From Aureimonas altamirensis (lineage in GTDB: Bacteria > Pseudomonadota > Alphaproteobacteria > Rhizobiales > Rhizobiaceae): a stretch of DNA of 64,000 nucleotides. This document shows positions 36,340-46,639 of the stretch, piece after piece. The stretch is taken from contig NZ_BBWQ01000001.1 in the NCBI RefSeq assembly GCF_001463885.1, forward strand, positions 1-64,000. The letters run 5' to 3'. A program made the translations under genes and the position numbers. The notes below the pieces were generated by a model. The model was not told where the DNA came from. It was given only the letters and a program-made list of their open reading frames with translations, and searched no databases. Within the stretch, counting starts at the first letter, position 1; each line of letters opens with the position of its first letter.

Positions 36340-37112
36340 CGCTCCGCGCCCGCCTTGCCAACCGTCCGCGCATCGCGCTGATTCTCGGCTCCGGATTGGC
36401 TCCGCTGGAAAGCCTGGTCACGGTGGAAAGCAGGATCGCCTATGCCGATCTGGACGGATTTCCCGCTGCCGGCGTTTCGGGCCATGCGGGCGAAGTCATT
36501 TCGGGCACGCTGGCCGGCGTACCGGTGTGCCTTTTGTCCGGCCGGGCGCATTTCTATGAAACCGGCAATGCAGCCGCCATGCGCCCCGCGCTGGAAGCCC
36601 TGCGCGACGCCGGGATCGACACGGTGATCCAGACCAACGCCGCCGGCGCAGTGAACCCGGCGATGGAGCCGGGCGACGTCATGCTGATCGAGGATCATAT
36701 CAACCTTGCAGGCGCCAACCCCCTGACGGGGACCTTAAGCGACCGCCGCTTCGTGGACATGACGAACGCCTACGACCCGGCCCTCGGCGCGCGGCTGCTG
36801 GATGCGGCCGAGGCCCTTGGCATCGCCCTCCATGCCGGTGTCTATGCGTGGTTTGCGGGCCCCTCCTTCGAAACCCCGGCCGAAATCCGCATGGCGCGGC
36901 GCCTGGGGGCCGATGCCGTCGGCATGTCGACCGTGCCGGAAACCATCCTGTGCCGCTATCTGGGCCTGAAGGTCGTTGCTGCCTCGGTGATCACCAATCT
37001 TGGCGCCGGGCTGGGCGATACGCCGCTATCCCACGCCCAAACGCAGCAGGCCGCCCCGATCGGTGGGGCGAAACTGGCCGCGATCCTGCAAAAAGCCGTG
37101 CCGGAGATGTGA
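36336..37112 (+). CDS. Purine nucleoside phosphorylase (trimeric type)
   Basis: The 258-aa protein matches the mammalian-type, trimeric PNP family: LILGSGLAPLESLV with the phosphate-binding loop, LSGRAHFYETGNA with the conserved His-Tyr-Glu, QTNAAGAVNP, and GPSFETPAEIRM near residue 178, followed by VGMSTVPETILCRYLGL. It splits purine nucleosides with phosphate to give base and (deoxy)ribose-1-phosphate. Start by ATGA overlap with cdd; deoC follows after 4 bases. Confidence 0.94.
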   Translation: MTLRARLANRPRIALILGSGLAPLESLVTVESRIAYADLDGFPAAGVSGHAGEVISGTLAGVPVCLLSGRAHFYETGNAAAMRPALEALRDAGIDTVIQTNAAGAVNPAMEPGDVMLIEDHINLAGANPLTGTLSDRRFVDMTNAYDPALGARLLDAAEALGIALHAGVYAWFAGPSFETPAEIRMARRLGADAVGMSTVPETILCRYLGLKVVAASVITNLGAGLGDTPLSHAQTQQAAPIGGAKLAAILQKAVPEM

Positions 37113-37116
37113 CCCC

Positions 37117-37848
37117 ATGCAAGATCAGGATCTCGCCCGCCGGCTCGTGGGGTGCCTCGACCTGACGGATCTGAACGACAACTGCACGCAGGACGATATC
37201 GCCGCCCTCATTGCCCGCGCGCAGATGCAGGTGGGGCCGGTTGCGGCGATCTGCATATGGCCGCGCTTCGTGGCTTATGCACGCAGGCTTGCCGGGGACG
37301 GTATCCGCATCGCCACCGTGGTGAACTTTCCGTCCGGGACGGCGGATGTCGATGCTTCGGTGGAAGAGGCGGCGCAGGCCATTGCCGACGGCGCCGACGA
37401 AATCGACTATGTGCTGAGCCGGGCAGGGACCGTGGCGGAGGTGTCCGCCATGCGCGATGCCTGCCAGGGCCGGACCCTGAAGATCATACTGGAAACCGGC
37501 GAGCGCGAGGGCGCAGCCGCCATTGCCCGTGTGGCAGAGGTGGCGCTTGAAGGCGGCGCGGATTTCATCAAGACATCCACCGGCAAGACGCCGACGGGCG
37601 CGACACCCGAGGCGGTGGCCGTGATGCTGGATGTACTGCGCCGGTCCGGCCGTGCGGCCGGCATCAAGCCATCCGGCGGCATCCGCGGCTTTGCGAATGC
37701 GCGGCGCTATTTCGATATGGCGGAGGCCGCGATGGGCACGGGCTGGGTCGAGCCCGGAACGTTCCGCCTGGGTGCGTCGAGCCTGCTGACTGATCTTCTG
37801 GCGGTGGCCGAGGGAAAGCCCGCTGCCGAAGGCCGGGAGGGGTATTGA
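37117..37848 (+). CDS. deoC: Deoxyribose-phosphate aldolase
   Basis: The 243-aa TIM-barrel enzyme has the class I aldolase Schiff-base lysine Lys152 in DFIKTSTGK, the proton-relay lysine in GIKPSGGIR near residue 187, and [13 protein letters not shown] near residue 68. It cleaves deoxyribose-5-phosphate to glyceraldehyde-3-phosphate and acetaldehyde, feeding nucleoside sugar into central metabolism. It lies between the PNP gene and deoA, with which it shares one base (TGATG). Confidence 0.96.
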   Translation: MQDQDLARRLVGCLDLTDLNDNCTQDDIAALIARAQMQVGPVAAICIWPRFVAYARRLAGDGIRIATVVNFPSGTADVDASVEEAAQAIADGADEIDYVLSRAGTVAEVSAMRDACQGRTLKIILETGEREGAAAIARVAEVALEGGADFIKTSTGKTPTGATPEAVAVMLDVLRRSGRAAGIKPSGGIRGFANARRYFDMAEAAMGTGWVEPGTFRLGASSLLTDLLAVAEGKPAAEGREGY

Positions 37849-39161
37849 TGGCGGAACTGCCGCAGGAAACCATCCGCCGCAAGCGCGATGGCGGCGTGCT
37901 GTGCGCCGACGATATCCGGAATTTCATCGCAGGTTTTGCCGATGAAAGGGTGACGGAAGGGCAGGCCGCCGCATTCGCCATGGCGGTCTTCTTCAACGGG
38001 CTCGACCGCGACGAGACCGTGGCCCTGACGACGAGCATGCGCGATTCCGGCGACGTACTCGACTGGAGCGGCATCGACAGGCCCATCGTCGACAAGCATT
38101 CGACGGGCGGCGTCGGCGACAATGTCTCGCTGATGCTTGCGCCCATCGTGGCGGCCTGCGGGGCGGCCGTGCCGATGATCTCCGGGCGGGGACTCGGGCA
38201 TACCGGCGGCACGCTGGACAAGATGGAGGCGATACCCGGCTACGATGTCGCGCCGGACAATTCGACGTTCCGCCGCGTCGTGGCCGAACATGGCTGCGCC
38301 ATCATCGGCCAGACCGGGCGCCTGGCCCCGGCCGACAAACGGCTCTACGCCATCCGCGATGTGACGGCGACGGTGGAATCGGTGCCGCTGATCACCGCCT
38401 CGATCCTGTCGAAAAAGCTTGCGGCCGGCCTGCAGGGACTTGTTCTCGACGTCAAATGCGGCTCGGGCGCATTCATGACGGCAAGCGACGATGCCGAATT
38501 GCTGGCGCGAAGCCTGGTGGACGTCGCCAACGGCGCTGGCATGCCGACGCGCGCCTTACTGACGGGCATGGACGAGCCCCTGGCGCGCGATGCCGGCAAT
38601 GCGGTCGAGGTGCGCAATGCGGTGCATTTCCTGACGGGCACGCGGCGCGATGCCCGGCTGGAAGCGGTCACGCTGGCGCTGGCCGGCGAGATGCTGGACC
38701 TGGCCGGATTGGCCGAAGGCCCGGTGGATGGCGCGGCCATGGCCCGCAAGGCGCTGGATGGCGGCATGGCGGCCGAGCGTTTTGCCCGGATGGTCGCCGC
38801 ATTGGGCGGGCCCGTCGATTTCATCGAGCGCATGGACAGCCATCTTCCGTCCGCGCCGGTGCGGCTGGCGGTGACGGCGGATCGGCCCGGAGCGGTGGCC
38901 GCCATCGACACGCGGGCGGTGGGCCTTGCCGTGGTGGCGCTGGGTGGCGGGCGCACGCGCCCGCAGGATGCCGTCGACCATGCCGTGGGCCTGACGGAGC
39001 TGGCCGGCCTTGGCGACAGGCTGGAGCGCGGACAGCCGCTTGCCGTGGTGCATGCGCGCAGCGAGGCCGATGCGGCCGAGGCCGCAACGCGGCTGAGGGC
39101 CGCTTATCGTCTGGGCGAAGAAGGCGCGGCAAGCGCGCCGGTGCTGGCGCGCATGATCTGA
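37848..39161 (+). CDS. deoA: Thymidine phosphorylase
   Basis: The 437-aa protein has the family signature [20 protein letters not shown] near residue 83 and [20 protein letters not shown] near 112, with [14 protein letters not shown] in the catalytic domain. It converts thymidine and phosphate to thymine and deoxyribose-1-phosphate. It closes the cdd-pnp-deoC-deoA operon. Its stop lies only 6 bases from that of the convergent upp gene, with no visible terminator between them. Confidence 0.96.
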   Translation: MAELPQETIRRKRDGGVLCADDIRNFIAGFADERVTEGQAAAFAMAVFFNGLDRDETVALTTSMRDSGDVLDWSGIDRPIVDKHSTGGVGDNVSLMLAPIVAACGAAVPMISGRGLGHTGGTLDKMEAIPGYDVAPDNSTFRRVVAEHGCAIIGQTGRLAPADKRLYAIRDVTATVESVPLITASILSKKLAAGLQGLVLDVKCGSGAFMTASDDAELLARSLVDVANGAGMPTRALLTGMDEPLARDAGNAVEVRNAVHFLTGTRRDARLEAVTLALAGEMLDLAGLAEGPVDGAAMARKALDGGMAAERFARMVAALGGPVDFIERMDSHLPSAPVRLAVTADRPGAVAAIDTRAVGLAVVALGGGRTRPQDAVDHAVGLTELAGLGDRLERGQPLAVVHARSEADAAEAATRLRAAYRLGEEGAASAPVLARMI

Positions 39162-39167
39162 CGGCGG

Positions 39168-39797
39168 CTATTTGGTGCCGTACATCCGGTCGCCGGCATC
39201 GCCGAGGCCGGGCATGATGTAGCCCTTTTCGTTCAGGCCGTCGTCGATGGAGGCGGTAAACACGCTGACATCGGGATGCGCGGCGCGGAAGCGCTCGATA
39301 CCTTCGGGGGCCGCCAGAAGGCACAGGAAGCGGATGTTGCGGGCCCCGCGCTCTTTCAGCTTGTCGATGGCCATGATGGCGGAGTTGGCCGTGGCCAGCA
39401 TCGGGTCCACCACGATCACGAGCCGGCTGCCGAGGTCTTCCGGCGCCTTGAAGTAGTATTCCACCGCTTCCAGCGTATCGTGGTCCCGATAGAGGCCCAC
39501 ATGCGCCACGCGCGCCGCCGGCACCAGATCGAGCATGCCTTCCAGAAGGCCGTTTCCGGCACGCAGGATGGAGGCGAAGACAAGCTTCTTGCCTTCCAGG
39601 ATGGGCGATTCCATCTCCATCATGGGCGTCTGGATGCGCGTCGTCGTCAGATCGAGATTGCGCGTCACCTCGTAGCAGAGCAGCGTGGAAATCTCCCGCA
39701 GCAGGCGGCGGAAGCTGGCCGTCGAGGTTTCCTTCTTTCGCATCAACGTCAGCTTGTGCTGGACGAGCGGATGGTCGACTACGGTGACGCCTGTCAT
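39168..39797 (-). CDS. upp: Uracil phosphoribosyltransferase
   Basis: The 209-aa protein starts [20 protein letters not shown], has the PRPP-binding loop in [12 protein letters not shown] near residue 130 and the uracil-binding C-terminal block [15 protein letters not shown]. It makes UMP from uracil and PRPP. It is downstream of deoB on the minus strand (about 95 bases) and convergent with deoA. Deamination by Cdd and nucleoside cleavage in this locus yield uracil for it. Confidence 0.97.
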   Translation of the reverse strand: MTGVTVVDHPLVQHKLTLMRKKETSTASFRRLLREISTLLCYEVTRNLDLTTTRIQTPMMEMESPILEGKKLVFASILRAGNGLLEGMLDLVPAARVAHVGLYRDHDTLEAVEYYFKAPEDLGSRLVIVVDPMLATANSAIMAIDKLKERGARNIRFLCLLAAPEGIERFRAAHPDVSVFTASIDDGLNEKGYIMPGLGDAGDRMYGTK

Positions 39798-39891
39798 GAA
39801 ACCTCGCGCGGGTGGTTCGGTCTGTCTGTCCTGATCATTACCACGCTCTAAAGCCTGGCGGCCTCCACGCCAAGCCGACGCTTGCGCGGTT

Positions 39892-41085
39892 TCACAGGAA
39901 GCTGTGTCCGTGGCGTCCCGGCGCAAGGCCAAGATGCGCGGCGACGCTTTCGCCGATATCGGCGAAACTGTCGCGATGGCCGATGGCGCCGGGCTGGATG
40001 CCGGGGCCGAACATCAGGATCGGCACGTTCTCGCGCGTATGGTCGGTGCCGGCAAATGTCGGGTCGCAGCCGTGATCCGCCGTGATGACGGCAAGATCGC
40101 CGGGGCGCAGCCGTGCGAAGAGCTCGGGCAGGCGGGCATCGAACGCCTCCAGCGCGGCGGCATAGCCCACCACATCGCGCCGATGCCCGAAAAGGGAGTC
40201 GAATTCCACGAAATTGGCAAAGATCAGGTCGCCGTCCCGGGCATCGTCCATCGCCCCCAGCATCGCATCGAACAGCGCCATGTTGCCCGCCCCTTTTCGC
40301 GTTTCGCTTATGCCGCGATGGGCGAAGATATCGCCGATCTTGCCGATGCCGATGACCTTTCCGCCTGCCGCCACGACCCTGTCGGCCAAGGTGGGTTCCG
40401 GCGGTGGAACGGAGTAATCGCGGCGGTTTGCCGTGCGGGTGAAGCCGCCGGACGGCGTATCTGTGAACGGCCGTGCGATGACGCGCCCGATGCGGAGCGC
40501 GTCGACCTGCCGGCGCGCGATGGTGCACAGGCCATAGAGCCGCTCCAGCCCGAAATGCGCCTCATGCGCCGCGATCTGCAGAACGCTGTCGGCGGATGTG
40601 TAGACGATCGGCTTGCCGCTGGCGACGCTGTCGGCCCCGAGCTCGGCGACGATTTCTGTTCCGGAGGCGTGCCTGTTACCGAGAAAGCCGGGAAGGCCGG
40701 CCTCCTGCACGAGGGCGGCCGTCAGCGCGGCCGGCAGCGCCGGAACGCTGCGCGGAAAGTAGCCCCAGTCGAACGATACGGGCACGCCGGCGATTTCCCA
40801 GTGGCCGGAGGGCGTATCCTTGCCGCGTGAAACCTCTGATGCCGACCCGTAGCGACCCCGCAGCGATGCCGGCGCGCCGCGGCCTGCGGCGGCATCCAGC
40901 CCGAGCGCGCAGAGGTTGGGCAGCCGCAGGGGGCCTTGTCGAAGGCCTGGCCTGTCGGCCTCGCCATGGGCGGCGGCCTGCGCGATATGTCCGTAGGTGT
41001 CCGCGCCGAGATCGCCATAGGCGCCGGCATCCGGCGCCTGGCCGATGCCGAACGAATCCATGACGAGAAGAAGCGCGCGCCCCAT
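39892..41085 (-). CDS. deoB: Phosphopentomutase
   Basis: The 397-aa protein has the alkaline-phosphatase-superfamily metal motifs: [13 protein letters not shown] at the N-terminus (Asp10), [13 protein letters not shown] with the phosphorylated Thr, [23 protein letters not shown] and [11 protein letters not shown] near the end. It converts (deoxy)ribose-1-phosphate to the 5-phosphate, linking PNP and DeoA to DeoC. It is on the opposite strand from the other deo genes. The start [13 protein letters not shown] at 41085 matches the family N-terminus. Confidence 0.96.
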   Translation of the reverse strand: MGRALLLVMDSFGIGQAPDAGAYGDLGADTYGHIAQAAAHGEADRPGLRQGPLRLPNLCALGLDAAAGRGAPASLRGRYGSASEVSRGKDTPSGHWEIAGVPVSFDWGYFPRSVPALPAALTAALVQEAGLPGFLGNRHASGTEIVAELGADSVASGKPIVYTSADSVLQIAAHEAHFGLERLYGLCTIARRQVDALRIGRVIARPFTDTPSGGFTRTANRRDYSVPPPEPTLADRVVAAGGKVIGIGKIGDIFAHRGISETRKGAGNMALFDAMLGAMDDARDGDLIFANFVEFDSLFGHRRDVVGYAAALEAFDARLPELFARLRPGDLAVITADHGCDPTFAGTDHTRENVPILMFGPGIQPGAIGHRDSFADIGESVAAHLGLAPGRHGHSFL

Positions 41086-41235
41086 GCGGGTAAACTCCGT
41101 AAGCTCTTTTCGGCCCTTCATAGCGAGATGGGGCCGCCGCGTTAATGCACCCTTTATCGGTTGGGCGGCAGGATGGCGCCCGGCGGCTTTTACCGCCCGT
41201 ATCGTATCGCGTAGCACGGGGACGCTCTGCCGCAC

Positions 41236-42384
41236 ATGCACTCCACCGGCACATCGGGAGAGGCGCACACCGCCGCGAGAGGCGGGGTCGTGCCCAGGCT
41301 TCCGCCATTGCTGCTCCACGCCTTCTGCGCGGATGAGCGGGTGGCCGCGTGCCTGCGCCGTGCGGCGGAGGCGCCGGTGCTGTCGCAGTTGACGGTGCGC
41401 GTGCGCATGGGCGGCATCGAGGCCGCCGAACACTTCTATGCCGGGCGTCCCACGCCGCATCTTATGGTCCTGCAGTCGGACGACGCGCCGGAGGACCTGC
41501 TCCACAGGCTGGACCATCTGGCCGAAGTCTGCGACCCCGAGACGCGGGTGCTGGTGATCGGCAACGCCTCCAACGTCGACCTCTACCGCGAGCTGATGCG
41601 CCGGGGCATATCGGGTTACCTGTCGCAGCCGGTGGATGTTGCCGACATCGTCGGTGCGCTGGCCCGCATAGAACCGGCAGAGCCGGCGGCCGGCCATCCG
41701 CGCAGCATCGCCTTCATCGGTGCGCGGGGCGGGGCGGGCTCCTCGATGCTGGCACAGAATCTTGCCTTCCTGTCGGCACGCCTGTTCAAGGACAAGGTCG
41801 TGCTGGCCGATCTGGACCCGGCTTTCGGCACCGCGGCGCTGAACTTCGACCTGTCGCCGCAGGACGCCGGGTTGATCGCCTGCAGCGAGCGCCTGTCGCT
41901 GCTTGCGCTGCCGCATGACTGGCGCGCCGATCCATCCGGGCGGGCGCTTTCGCAGTCTCTGGATGCGGCGCGCCGTGCTGCCGGCATCGTGATGATGGAC
42001 GTGCCGCATGGCTGGAACGCCACCATACGCAGCCACCTGAAGTCCGCCGATGCCGTGGTGGTGACGACGACGCCGGATCTTGCCGGCCTGCGCAACGTGG
42101 CGGGGCTTGTCGACGCGCTGGAAACGCTGGAGCCGGCATTGCCGCGCCCCTGGCTGGTGATCAACCAGGTCGGGGCGGCCAAGGCGCACGAAATCCCCAT
42201 AGCCGATTTCGCCGAGCCGGGGCGGCTGAACCTTCTGGCGGCGCTTCCCTACGCGCCGTCGCTGTTTGCGGGCGCATCCGCCCGTGGAAGGATGCTGGCG
42301 GAGGCCGCGCCGGACCACCCCTTGACGCGAAGCCTTGCGCGGATGACCCATGTGATCACGGGCCGGGTGCCCGCACCGAACTGA
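41236..42384 (+). CDS. Orphan CpaE-like MinD/ParA family ATPase
   Basis: The 382-aa protein has a receiver-like N-terminal domain (about 25-145; [20 protein letters not shown] then [13 protein letters not shown]) followed by a MinD/ParA-like domain, the plan of CpaE, which localises Tad pili. The P-loop reads GARGGAGSS (162-170) and lacks both lysines of the KGGxGKS motif. The region after the first Asp motif ([11 protein letters not shown]) is shorter than in typical CpaE. DVPHGWNA and [14 protein letters not shown] fit the ParA fold. No tad or cpa genes are near. It may be a scaffolding, non-hydrolysing relative. It precedes the aminopeptidase gene by 17 bases. Confidence 0.75.
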   Translation: MHSTGTSGEAHTAARGGVVPRLPPLLLHAFCADERVAACLRRAAEAPVLSQLTVRVRMGGIEAAEHFYAGRPTPHLMVLQSDDAPEDLLHRLDHLAEVCDPETRVLVIGNASNVDLYRELMRRGISGYLSQPVDVADIVGALARIEPAEPAAGHPRSIAFIGARGGAGSSMLAQNLAFLSARLFKDKVVLADLDPAFGTAALNFDLSPQDAGLIACSERLSLLALPHDWRADPSGRALSQSLDAARRAAGIVMMDVPHGWNATIRSHLKSADAVVVTTTPDLAGLRNVAGLVDALETLEPALPRPWLVINQVGAAKAHEIPIADFAEPGRLNLLAALPYAPSLFAGASARGRMLAEAAPDHPLTRSLARMTHVITGRVPAPN

Positions 42385-42401
42385 CACGTCTGGAAGCCAT
42401 C

Positions 42402-43760
42402 ATGTCCGATCAGAATGCGATTCGCTCTGTCCACGCCGTTCATGCCGAAGACAAGGACGGGCTGCCCGAGCCCGCTCGCGGCTGGGCGCGCGCTACGCAA
42501 TTTGCGGCCAAGCCCGGCGAAGTGCTGCTGGTACCGGGGGCGGATGGCGGCCTGGCGGCCGCCGTGCTGGGCCTCGGGGCACGCAAGGACGCATCCGCCT
42601 CGACATCGCTGCTCACCGGCGCGCTGGCGACGGCCCTGCCGGCGGGGCGCTGGCGGCTGGACTGCGAGCTGGACCCCGATCTTGCTGCGCTGGGCTTCCG
42701 GCTGGGTGGATATCGCTTCGATCGCTACCGCCGGAATGGTCAGGCGGCGGCTGACGGCCCGCAACTCGACGTGGTGGGATCGGGAGGCCATGAAATCCGG
42801 CTCTACGAGGGTATCGCGCTGGTGCGCGACCTTATCAACACGCCGGCCAACGACATGGGCCCCGACGCCATCGAACGCGCCACCCGCGATCTTGCCGCCG
42901 AGTTCGGCGCTGCCGTGGAGGTGACGACCGGCGATGCGTTGCTGGCGGCGAACCTGCCCATGATCCACGCCGTGGGGCGGGCCAGCCAGCGGGCGCCGAG
43001 GCTGATCGACATGCGCTTCGGCCGGCACGATGCGCCGCGCATCACGCTGGTGGGCAAGGGCGTGGCTTTCGATACGGGCGGGCTCGACATCAAGCCGGCA
43101 TCCGGCATGCTGCTGATGAAGAAGGATATGGGCGGGGCGGCCAATGTGCTGGGCCTGGCGCGCATGCTGATGGCCGGGCGCGCCGACATCGCCCTGCGCG
43201 TCCTGATCCCGGCCGTGGAAAATTCCATCTCCGGAGATGCCTTCCGGCCGGGCGACGTGCTTGCCAGCCGCAAGGGCCGCACCGTGGAAATCGGCAATAC
43301 CGATGCGGAAGGGCGTCTGGTGCTGGCCGATGCGCTGACCCTGGCCGACGAGGAGACCCCGGAACTGCTGGTCGACATGGCCACGCTGACGGGCGCGGCG
43401 CGGGTAGCGCTCGGGCCGGATCTGCCTCCCTTCTATACCGACGACGAGGAGCTGGCCGCCGAGCTGGCCCGCGCCGCGGCCGTGCTTGCCGATCCGATGT
43501 GGCGCATGCCGCTGTGGACACCCTATGCCGCCAATTTGTCGTCGCGGGTGGCCGACATCAACAACGTCACCAGCGATGGGTTTGCCGGTTCCGTGACGGC
43601 GGCGCTGTTTCTGCAGGGCTTCGTCGAGCGGGCACGGTCCTGGGTGCATTTCGACGTGTTCGGCTGGCGGCCGAAGGCCGTTGCATGGGGCGGCGTCGGC
43701 GGCGAGGCGCAGTGCATCCGCGCCTTGTCGTCCATCATCCTGGACCGGTACGGGCAATGA
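42402..43760 (+). CDS. M17 leucyl aminopeptidase family protein
   Basis: The 452-aa protein has an N-terminal macro-like domain and a C-terminal M17 peptidase domain with catalytic and metal residues in LVGKGVAFDTGGLDIKP near residue 210, MKKDMGGAANVLG, the hallmark NTDAEGRLVLADAL near 300, and DMATLTGAARVALG. It removes N-terminal residues from peptides in the cytoplasm. It overlaps the NlpC/P60 gene by 4 bases; this aminopeptidase-NlpC pair suggests joint turnover of peptides, possibly murein peptides. Confidence 0.95.
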   Translation: MSDQNAIRSVHAVHAEDKDGLPEPARGWARATQFAAKPGEVLLVPGADGGLAAAVLGLGARKDASASTSLLTGALATALPAGRWRLDCELDPDLAALGFRLGGYRFDRYRRNGQAAADGPQLDVVGSGGHEIRLYEGIALVRDLINTPANDMGPDAIERATRDLAAEFGAAVEVTTGDALLAANLPMIHAVGRASQRAPRLIDMRFGRHDAPRITLVGKGVAFDTGGLDIKPASGMLLMKKDMGGAANVLGLARMLMAGRADIALRVLIPAVENSISGDAFRPGDVLASRKGRTVEIGNTDAEGRLVLADALTLADEETPELLVDMATLTGAARVALGPDLPPFYTDDEELAAELARAAAVLADPMWRMPLWTPYAANLSSRVADINNVTSDGFAGSVTAALFLQGFVERARSWVHFDVFGWRPKAVAWGGVGGEAQCIRALSSIILDRYGQ

Positions 43761-44620
43761 CCATCGACCGGCGCCGCAACGCCGTGCGCCCCGATTTGGC
43801 CGATGCGCGCCTGAAAGGGCAGGTCGAGGCGGAGCGGTTCGTCGACGGCCGCCCGGCCCGCGTCGCCGCGCCGCTGGCGTCGCTGCGGCGGCGTCCGGCA
43901 TCGGATGCGCCCCTGGAAACGGAGGCCCTTTGCGGCGAGGCGCTGACGGTCTTCGAGGACGCGGGCGAAGGCTGGATGTGGGTGCAACTGGCGTCGGACG
44001 GCTATGTCGGATGGATGCCGTCGGAAGCCGTCGCCTTCGACGCCGCCGCGCCGACGCATATCGTCCGCGTGCCGCGCACACTGGTGTTTCCGGGGCCCGA
44101 CATCAAGCGGCCGCCGCTCGGCGGCCTGACGATGGGCGCAGGCATCGTCGCCACGGGCACGGCAGAGGACGTCAACGCGACCTATGTGCTCGTGCAGCCC
44201 TTCGGCGCCATCGTCTCCCGTCATTGCCGGCCGGTGGCCGCCGCCGCTGACGAGGACTTCACCGGCATCGCCGAGGGCTTGATGAACGTGCCCTATCTGT
44301 GGGGCGGCAAGTCTGCCCTCGGCATCGACTGCTCGGGCCTCGTGCAACTGGCGGCGGGCATGGCCGGTCTTGCGCTTCCGCGCGACACCGACATGCAGGA
44401 GGTGGAAGCCGGAGCGCCGCTTGCCTCAGGAGAGGCGTTGCGGCGCGGCGACCTGATCTTCTGGAAAGGGCATGTCGGCATCATGCGGGACGCAAAAACG
44501 CTGCTGCACGCCAACGCCCATCACATGATGGTGGCATCGGAGCCTTTGGCGGAGGCCGAGGCGCGGGCCGCGGCGAAGGGATCGCCCGTCACCTCACGCC
44601 GCCGCCTCGCCATTGGTTGA
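43757..44620 (+). CDS. NlpC/P60 family cell-wall endopeptidase
   Basis: The 287-aa protein has two SH3-like segments (about 45-160, for example GEGWMWVQLASDGYVGWMP) and a C-terminal NlpC/P60 domain with catalytic Cys in ALGIDCSGLVQ near residue 195, His in GHVGIM near 236 and a third polar residue near LLHANAHHM. Such enzymes cleave D-Glu-diaminopimelate bonds of murein peptides. No signal peptide is visible, which fits a cytoplasmic recycling role with the M17 peptidase. Its last 27 bases overlap the 3' end of the convergent choV gene. Confidence 0.92.
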   Translation: MTIDRRRNAVRPDLADARLKGQVEAERFVDGRPARVAAPLASLRRRPASDAPLETEALCGEALTVFEDAGEGWMWVQLASDGYVGWMPSEAVAFDAAAPTHIVRVPRTLVFPGPDIKRPPLGGLTMGAGIVATGTAEDVNATYVLVQPFGAIVSRHCRPVAAAADEDFTGIAEGLMNVPYLWGGKSALGIDCSGLVQLAAGMAGLALPRDTDMQEVEAGAPLASGEALRRGDLIFWKGHVGIMRDAKTLLHANAHHMMVASEPLAEAEARAAAKGSPVTSRRRLAIG

Positions 44621-45658
44621 AGCGCGCTCGCGCACCAGGGCGGCAACCACCTCGGCGGGGCCGACGCGGCCGACGACATGGCCCTTGTCGGACACCAGAA
44701 CCTCGCCGCCGCGCCTGTGCAGCGTTTCCATGACGCGGCGCAGAGGCGTTTCGCGGCTGACTGCCGAGGCAAGGGGCGTCTCCAGCGAGGCCCCCATCAT
44801 CGACACCATGGCGTCTTCCGCCGTCAGAACGTTCATCGGGTTCACATGGGCGACGAAGTCGGCCACGTAGGCGCCGGCCGGATTGCGGACGATCTCGCTT
44901 GCGGTGCCGACCTGCACGATGTGTCCGCCTTCCATGATGGCGATGCGGTTGCCCAGCTTGAACGCCTCGTCCAGATCGTGGCTGACGAAGATGATCGTCT
45001 TCTTGAAGCGTGCCTGGCTTTCGAGGAGCTCGTCCTGCAGCTTGGCGCGGATGAGCGGGTCGAGCGCCGAAAAAGGCTCGTCCATCAACAGGACCGGCGC
45101 GTCGGTGGCAAAGGCCCGGGCCAGTCCGACGCGCTGCTGCATGCCGCCCGACAATTCGCCGACGCGGCTGTGCGCCCAATCCTGCAGGCCGACGATCTCC
45201 AGCTTCTCCATTGCGTGGCGGCGGCGCTCGGCCTTGGAGACGCCGGCGAACTGCAACCCCAGCGCGACGTTGTCCACCACGCTGCGCCATGGCAGCAGCG
45301 CGAACTGCTGGAACACCATCGCCACTTCGTGGCGACGCAATTCGCGTAGCCTGCGCGAGCCTGCCGACTGGATGTCGACGGCGCCCTTGCCGGTATCCAC
45401 CACAACCCGCCCGCGCGAGACGGGCGCAAGGCCGTTGACGGCGCGGATCAGCGTCGACTTGCCCGATCCGGACAGGCCCATCAGCACGGCGATCTCGCCC
45501 TCATGGATATCCAGCGTGGCGTTGGCGACGCCGAGCGTCGCACCGGTCGCCTCGCGGATCTCGGCGCGGGACTTGTTCTGGTCCATCATTTCGAGGGCGC
45601 GTTTTTCGCCGTCGCCGAAGACGATGCACACGTTCTGGAACGAGACGATGGGCTTCAT
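44594..45658 (-). CDS. choV: Choline/betaine ABC transporter ATP-binding protein
   Basis: The 354-aa protein has Walker A GLSGSGKS, signature LSGGMQQRVGLARA, Walker B LLMDEPFSALDPL, H-loop FVSHDLDE, and a C-terminal CBS-like regulatory region (about 280-350) with EVLVSDKGHVVGRVGPAEV. The insert DQNKSRAEIREATGAT near the N-terminus is typical of ChoV/ProV. It energises uptake of choline or betaine with the permease encoded just upstream. It overlaps that gene by 4 bases. Confidence 0.92.
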   Translation of the reverse strand: MKPIVSFQNVCIVFGDGEKRALEMMDQNKSRAEIREATGATLGVANATLDIHEGEIAVLMGLSGSGKSTLIRAVNGLAPVSRGRVVVDTGKGAVDIQSAGSRRLRELRRHEVAMVFQQFALLPWRSVVDNVALGLQFAGVSKAERRRHAMEKLEIVGLQDWAHSRVGELSGGMQQRVGLARAFATDAPVLLMDEPFSALDPLIRAKLQDELLESQARFKKTIIFVSHDLDEAFKLGNRIAIMEGGHIVQVGTASEIVRNPAGAYVADFVAHVNPMNVLTAEDAMVSMMGASLETPLASAVSRETPLRRVMETLHRRGGEVLVSDKGHVVGRVGPAEVVAALVRERASTNGEAAA

Positions 45659-46497
45659 CGGCTGCCTCCTTCGTCGATGCGGAAGAACCGGTCGAGGATG
45701 ATGGCCAGGATGACGATGGCCAATCCTGCCTCCAGCCCGCGTGCGATATCCACCGTGTTGAGCGCGCGCAGCACCGGCACGCCGAGGCCCGGTGCGCCAA
45801 CCAGCGCGGCGATGACCACCATGGACAGGGACAGCATGATCGTCTGCGTCAGCCCGGCCATGATCTGCGGAAGCGCGTTGGGAATCTCGATGCTGAACAG
45901 GCGCTGCAGGCCCGTGGCGCCGAAGGCGTCGCCGGCTTCGCGCAGTTGCGCCGGGGTCGATACGATGCCCAGCCGCGTCAGGCGGATGGAGGCGGGCAGG
46001 GCGAAGATGACGGTGGCGACCAGGCCCGGCACCGTGCCGAGGCCGAACAGGATCAGCGCCGGAATGAGGTAGACGAAGGTCGGAATGGTCTGCATCAGAT
46101 CCAGCACCGGCCGCATGACATTGTAGATCCACTGCCGCCGCGCCGCCAGGATGCCCAGCGGCACGCCGATGGCCATGCAGACGGCCGTGGCGGACAGAAC
46201 CAGCGCCAATGTCTGTGTCGTCTCGCGCCAATAGCCGAGATTGATGATGAGCAGCAGGCCAAGCGCGGTCAGGACAGGCGCGACGATGGTGCGCCGCATG
46301 ACGAAGGCGAACAGCGCGAAGGCGGCGACGACGGCGATGGGCGGCGGCGTCTCGAGTGCGTAGGTGATCCAGCCGATGATCGCCGAAAGGCCGGCGCTGA
46401 GCGCGTCGAAGAAGGGCAGGAAGTTTCCGATGAGCCAATCGAACCCGTCTTCGCCGTAGCGGCCGATGGGGATCTTGTGACTGGTGATCCATTCCAC
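45655..46497 (-). CDS. choW: Choline/betaine ABC transporter permease
   Basis: The 280-aa protein has five to six hydrophobic segments and the ProW/ChoW signature DLMQTIPTFVYLIPALILFG and the ATPase-docking loop REAGDAFGATGLQRLFSIEIP. It forms the membrane channel for choline or betaine. The start is a GTG at 46497. The usual third gene, choX for the periplasmic binding protein, is not adjacent: only 142 bases separate this start from the divergent ligase gene. The binding protein must come from elsewhere or be missing. Confidence 0.92.
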   Translation of the reverse strand: MEWITSHKIPIGRYGEDGFDWLIGNFLPFFDALSAGLSAIIGWITYALETPPPIAVVAAFALFAFVMRRTIVAPVLTALGLLLIINLGYWRETTQTLALVLSATAVCMAIGVPLGILAARRQWIYNVMRPVLDLMQTIPTFVYLIPALILFGLGTVPGLVATVIFALPASIRLTRLGIVSTPAQLREAGDAFGATGLQRLFSIEIPNALPQIMAGLTQTIMLSLSMVVIAALVGAPGLGVPVLRALNTVDIARGLEAGLAIVILAIILDRFFRIDEGGSR

Positions 46498-46639
46498 GGG
46501 GTCTTTGACCTCTCTGTTGCATTCTGGAATGTGACGAACCTACGGCAGACAGGTTTTTTGTCCAGCGGTTGGCGCGGCGGCGCCCGGCCATTATGGTGCG
46601 CCGCAAAGCGACAGGGCCCGACCTTCAAGGGGATTCGAC

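Noticed and set aside
39892-42387. Extended 831-codon minus-strand frame ending in deoB
   Set aside because: Only the last 397 residues are phosphopentomutase; the upstream part is antisense to the CpaE-like gene and reads as shadow coding.
42249-44081. 610-codon minus-strand frame over the aminopeptidase gene
   Set aside because: Composition is Arg/His/Gln-rich and the plus strand encodes a standard M17 peptidase.
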